Below, in pieces: positions 11,837 through 12,860 of a DNA stretch of 12,860 nucleotides. A model generated the notes under the pieces. It saw only the letters and a program-made list of their open reading frames with translations. It searched no databases and was not told where the DNA came from. The stretch covers positions 1 to 12,860 of the forward strand of contig CAJJTI010000045.1 in NCBI GenBank assembly GCA_905194705.1. Direction: 5' to 3'. The DNA is from an uncultured Solobacterium sp. GTDB taxonomy: Bacteria > Bacillota_I > Bacilli_A > Erysipelotrichales > Erysipelotrichaceae. The stretch's first letter is position 1, and the number at the start of each line of letters is the position of its first letter. The translations under genes and the position numbers were made by a program.

Positions 11837-12860
11837 TTATGACTCCTGATTTTCAAATTTTTCTTTTAATTTAATATACATTTCATACAATTCTCGCTCT
11901 TTACTTTCGTCTACTATATCTTTTGTAGAATAATCTTTAAGTACTACCTGCGAAGGTGTTGTAATTGTTTTTAATGCGTCTTCTGTCGCATGAGTATATA
12001 TATTCTCTACAGTAATAGCCTTATGCCCCATAGCTAATGCAGTATTAACAATATTTGCTCCTTTTGCTGTATTTGCAATTGTATCCGCAGTGTGTCTAAG
12101 TGAATGTAAACAAAGTCCTTTTTGTTGCCCTGTTTTTGTTAAATGAACGTCCCTATCAATATTTAATTTATTACAAAGTTCTTTGAAACAAACTTCCATT
12201 GATGAAGTTGATCGTCTTTTTCCGTTCCTAAAAGTTGGATATAATAAATCATCTGGATTGTTTTTACAATATAATTTTGTTTGAGTTTGCATATAAATTA
12301 CACATTCTCTGCACAAATCTGACATCATCACAAAACGAGCTTCTTTATTTTTTGGAACTTTAGTGTAAAATTCAACACCATTATTTTTATCATTATTTTT
12401 ATAACGAATTGCATTTGTTTCAACAATGTCGATTCTATTTTTTTCTAGGTCTATATTACTATTCCTTAATGAAGAAAATTCACCAGCCCTCATACCTGTT
12501 TCTAATAAAAATAAAACTACAACCGGATATTGTCCCATATTATTTTTATAGGCATCGTAGAATTTTTGAATATCTTCATATGAAAAAACTTTTTTCCTAT
12601 TTTTTAATTCTTCCTCTCGTTTATGGTCGTACTCGTCAGCTATTTCAGTTCTTATTCTTGCTTGAGCTGCATAATTTTCTTCTAATAAACTTTTATTTAT
12701 AAGCCATTTACAACAACGCTTACACATCTGAATTGGAAGTGAACATGTTTTTTTACTTTTTAATTTAAGAATTGAATCATAATATTTTTCAAATTCTACA
12801 GCATTAAGCATGTGTAATTGGAATTTTGATATGGGGAATTGATAAAAATTACAATTGAGA
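11837..12860 (-). CDS. int: Tyrosine-family site-specific integrase (N-terminus runs off the window)
   Basis: It catalyses phage integration and excision by DNA strand exchange. Counting from the first in-window ATG (12809-12811), catalytic residues are Arg108 (TGMRAGEF), Lys151 (YTKVPKNK), His236 and Arg239 (HSLRHT), His263 (MGHK) and the nucleophile Tyr272 (NIYTHA), so the active site is complete. A partial core-binding domain lies in front (residues 1-75, with CKRCCKWLINK). From that ATG the protein has 324 residues, shorter than typical phage integrases, and the frame stays open through 12859 (upstream codons read NFYQFPISKFQLH), with no ribosome site before the ATG. I therefore treat it as partial. 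It converges on the tail operon; the small Cys ORF follows closely. Confidence 0.93.
   Translation of the reverse strand, partial: LNCNFYQFPISKFQLHMLNAVEFEKYYDSILKLKSKKTCSLPIQMCKRCCKWLINKSLLEENYAAQARIRTEIADEYDHKREEELKNRKKVFSYEDIQKFYDAYKNNMGQYPVVVLFLLETGMRAGEFSSLRNSNIDLEKNRIDIVETNAIRYKNNDKNNGVEFYTKVPKNKEARFVMMSDLCRECVIYMQTQTKLYCKNNPDDLLYPTFRNGKRRSTSSMEVCFKELCNKLNIDRDVHLTKTGQQKGLCLHSLRHTADTIANTAKGANIVNTALAMGHKAITVENIYTHATEDALKTITTPSQVVLKDYSTKDIVDESKERELYEMYIKLKEKFENQES

Noticed and set aside
12409..12702. 97-codon plus-strand frame opposite the integrase
   Set aside because: Antisense shadow; aromatic-rich with no ribosome site, while the integrase catalytic motifs fix the real strand.
1..12860. 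CRISPR array or tRNA genes
   Set aside because: No regularly spaced repeats; a GATTCGA-like string near 5565 lacks the rest of a tRNA cloverleaf.

Overview
The window is AT-rich, uses standard stop codons, has strong Shine-Dalgarno sites, and carries a siphovirus tail/baseplate module that ends in a holin-like gene and a convergent tyrosine integrase. This points to a temperate phage or prophage of a low-GC Firmicute, most likely a gut or rumen Clostridia/Lachnospiraceae host. The host guess is inference from protein style and cannot be settled from this sequence.

Layout. (1) 30-1157 encodes a RelA/SpoT-type alarmone synthetase without a hydrolase domain, closed by a strong terminator (1178-1205). 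(2) 1206-2520 is a block with marked C-over-G skew, made of an almost G-free leader, a BRO-N antirepressor-type gene (1587-2390) and a similar trailer. (3) 2521-2692 is a structured segment containing a group I intron S-element motif. (4) 2693-5119 encodes an 808-residue protein with both double-psi beta-barrel signatures of the QDE-1/YonO two-barrel RNA polymerase superfamily, including an Asp-x-Asp-x-Asp active site. (5) 5120-5700 is about 580 nt packed with hairpins and has no convincing gene. (6) 5630-7404 holds the C-terminal part of a tail spike/fibre gene with no credible start, followed by a small phage gene. (7) 7409-11532 is a tightly packed run: Dit-like distal tail protein, BppU-type baseplate protein, a second S74 tail fibre, a terminator, and a holin-like coiled-coil membrane protein. 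(8) 11533-11663 holds two strong hairpin terminators, and 11664-12860 on the minus strand holds a 56-residue Cys-containing ORF and an integrase whose frame runs off the window edge.

How it may work together. The tail genes make the baseplate and receptor-binding fibres. Both fibres end in an S74 self-cleaving chaperone domain with a Ser/Lys dyad. The integrase supports lysogeny, and the BRO protein is a plausible lysogeny or early regulator. The polymerase-like protein could transcribe a subset of phage genes. A 22-nt near-identical AT-rich element (20/22) lies about 50 nt before the BRO gene and in the structured region after the polymerase gene, making it a candidate cognate promoter. The alarmone synthetase could be a cargo or defence gene.

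Least explained: the two structured non-coding blocks flanking the polymerase gene, and the broken-looking start of the first fibre gene. Together they suggest an insertion, an intron or a large phage RNA.
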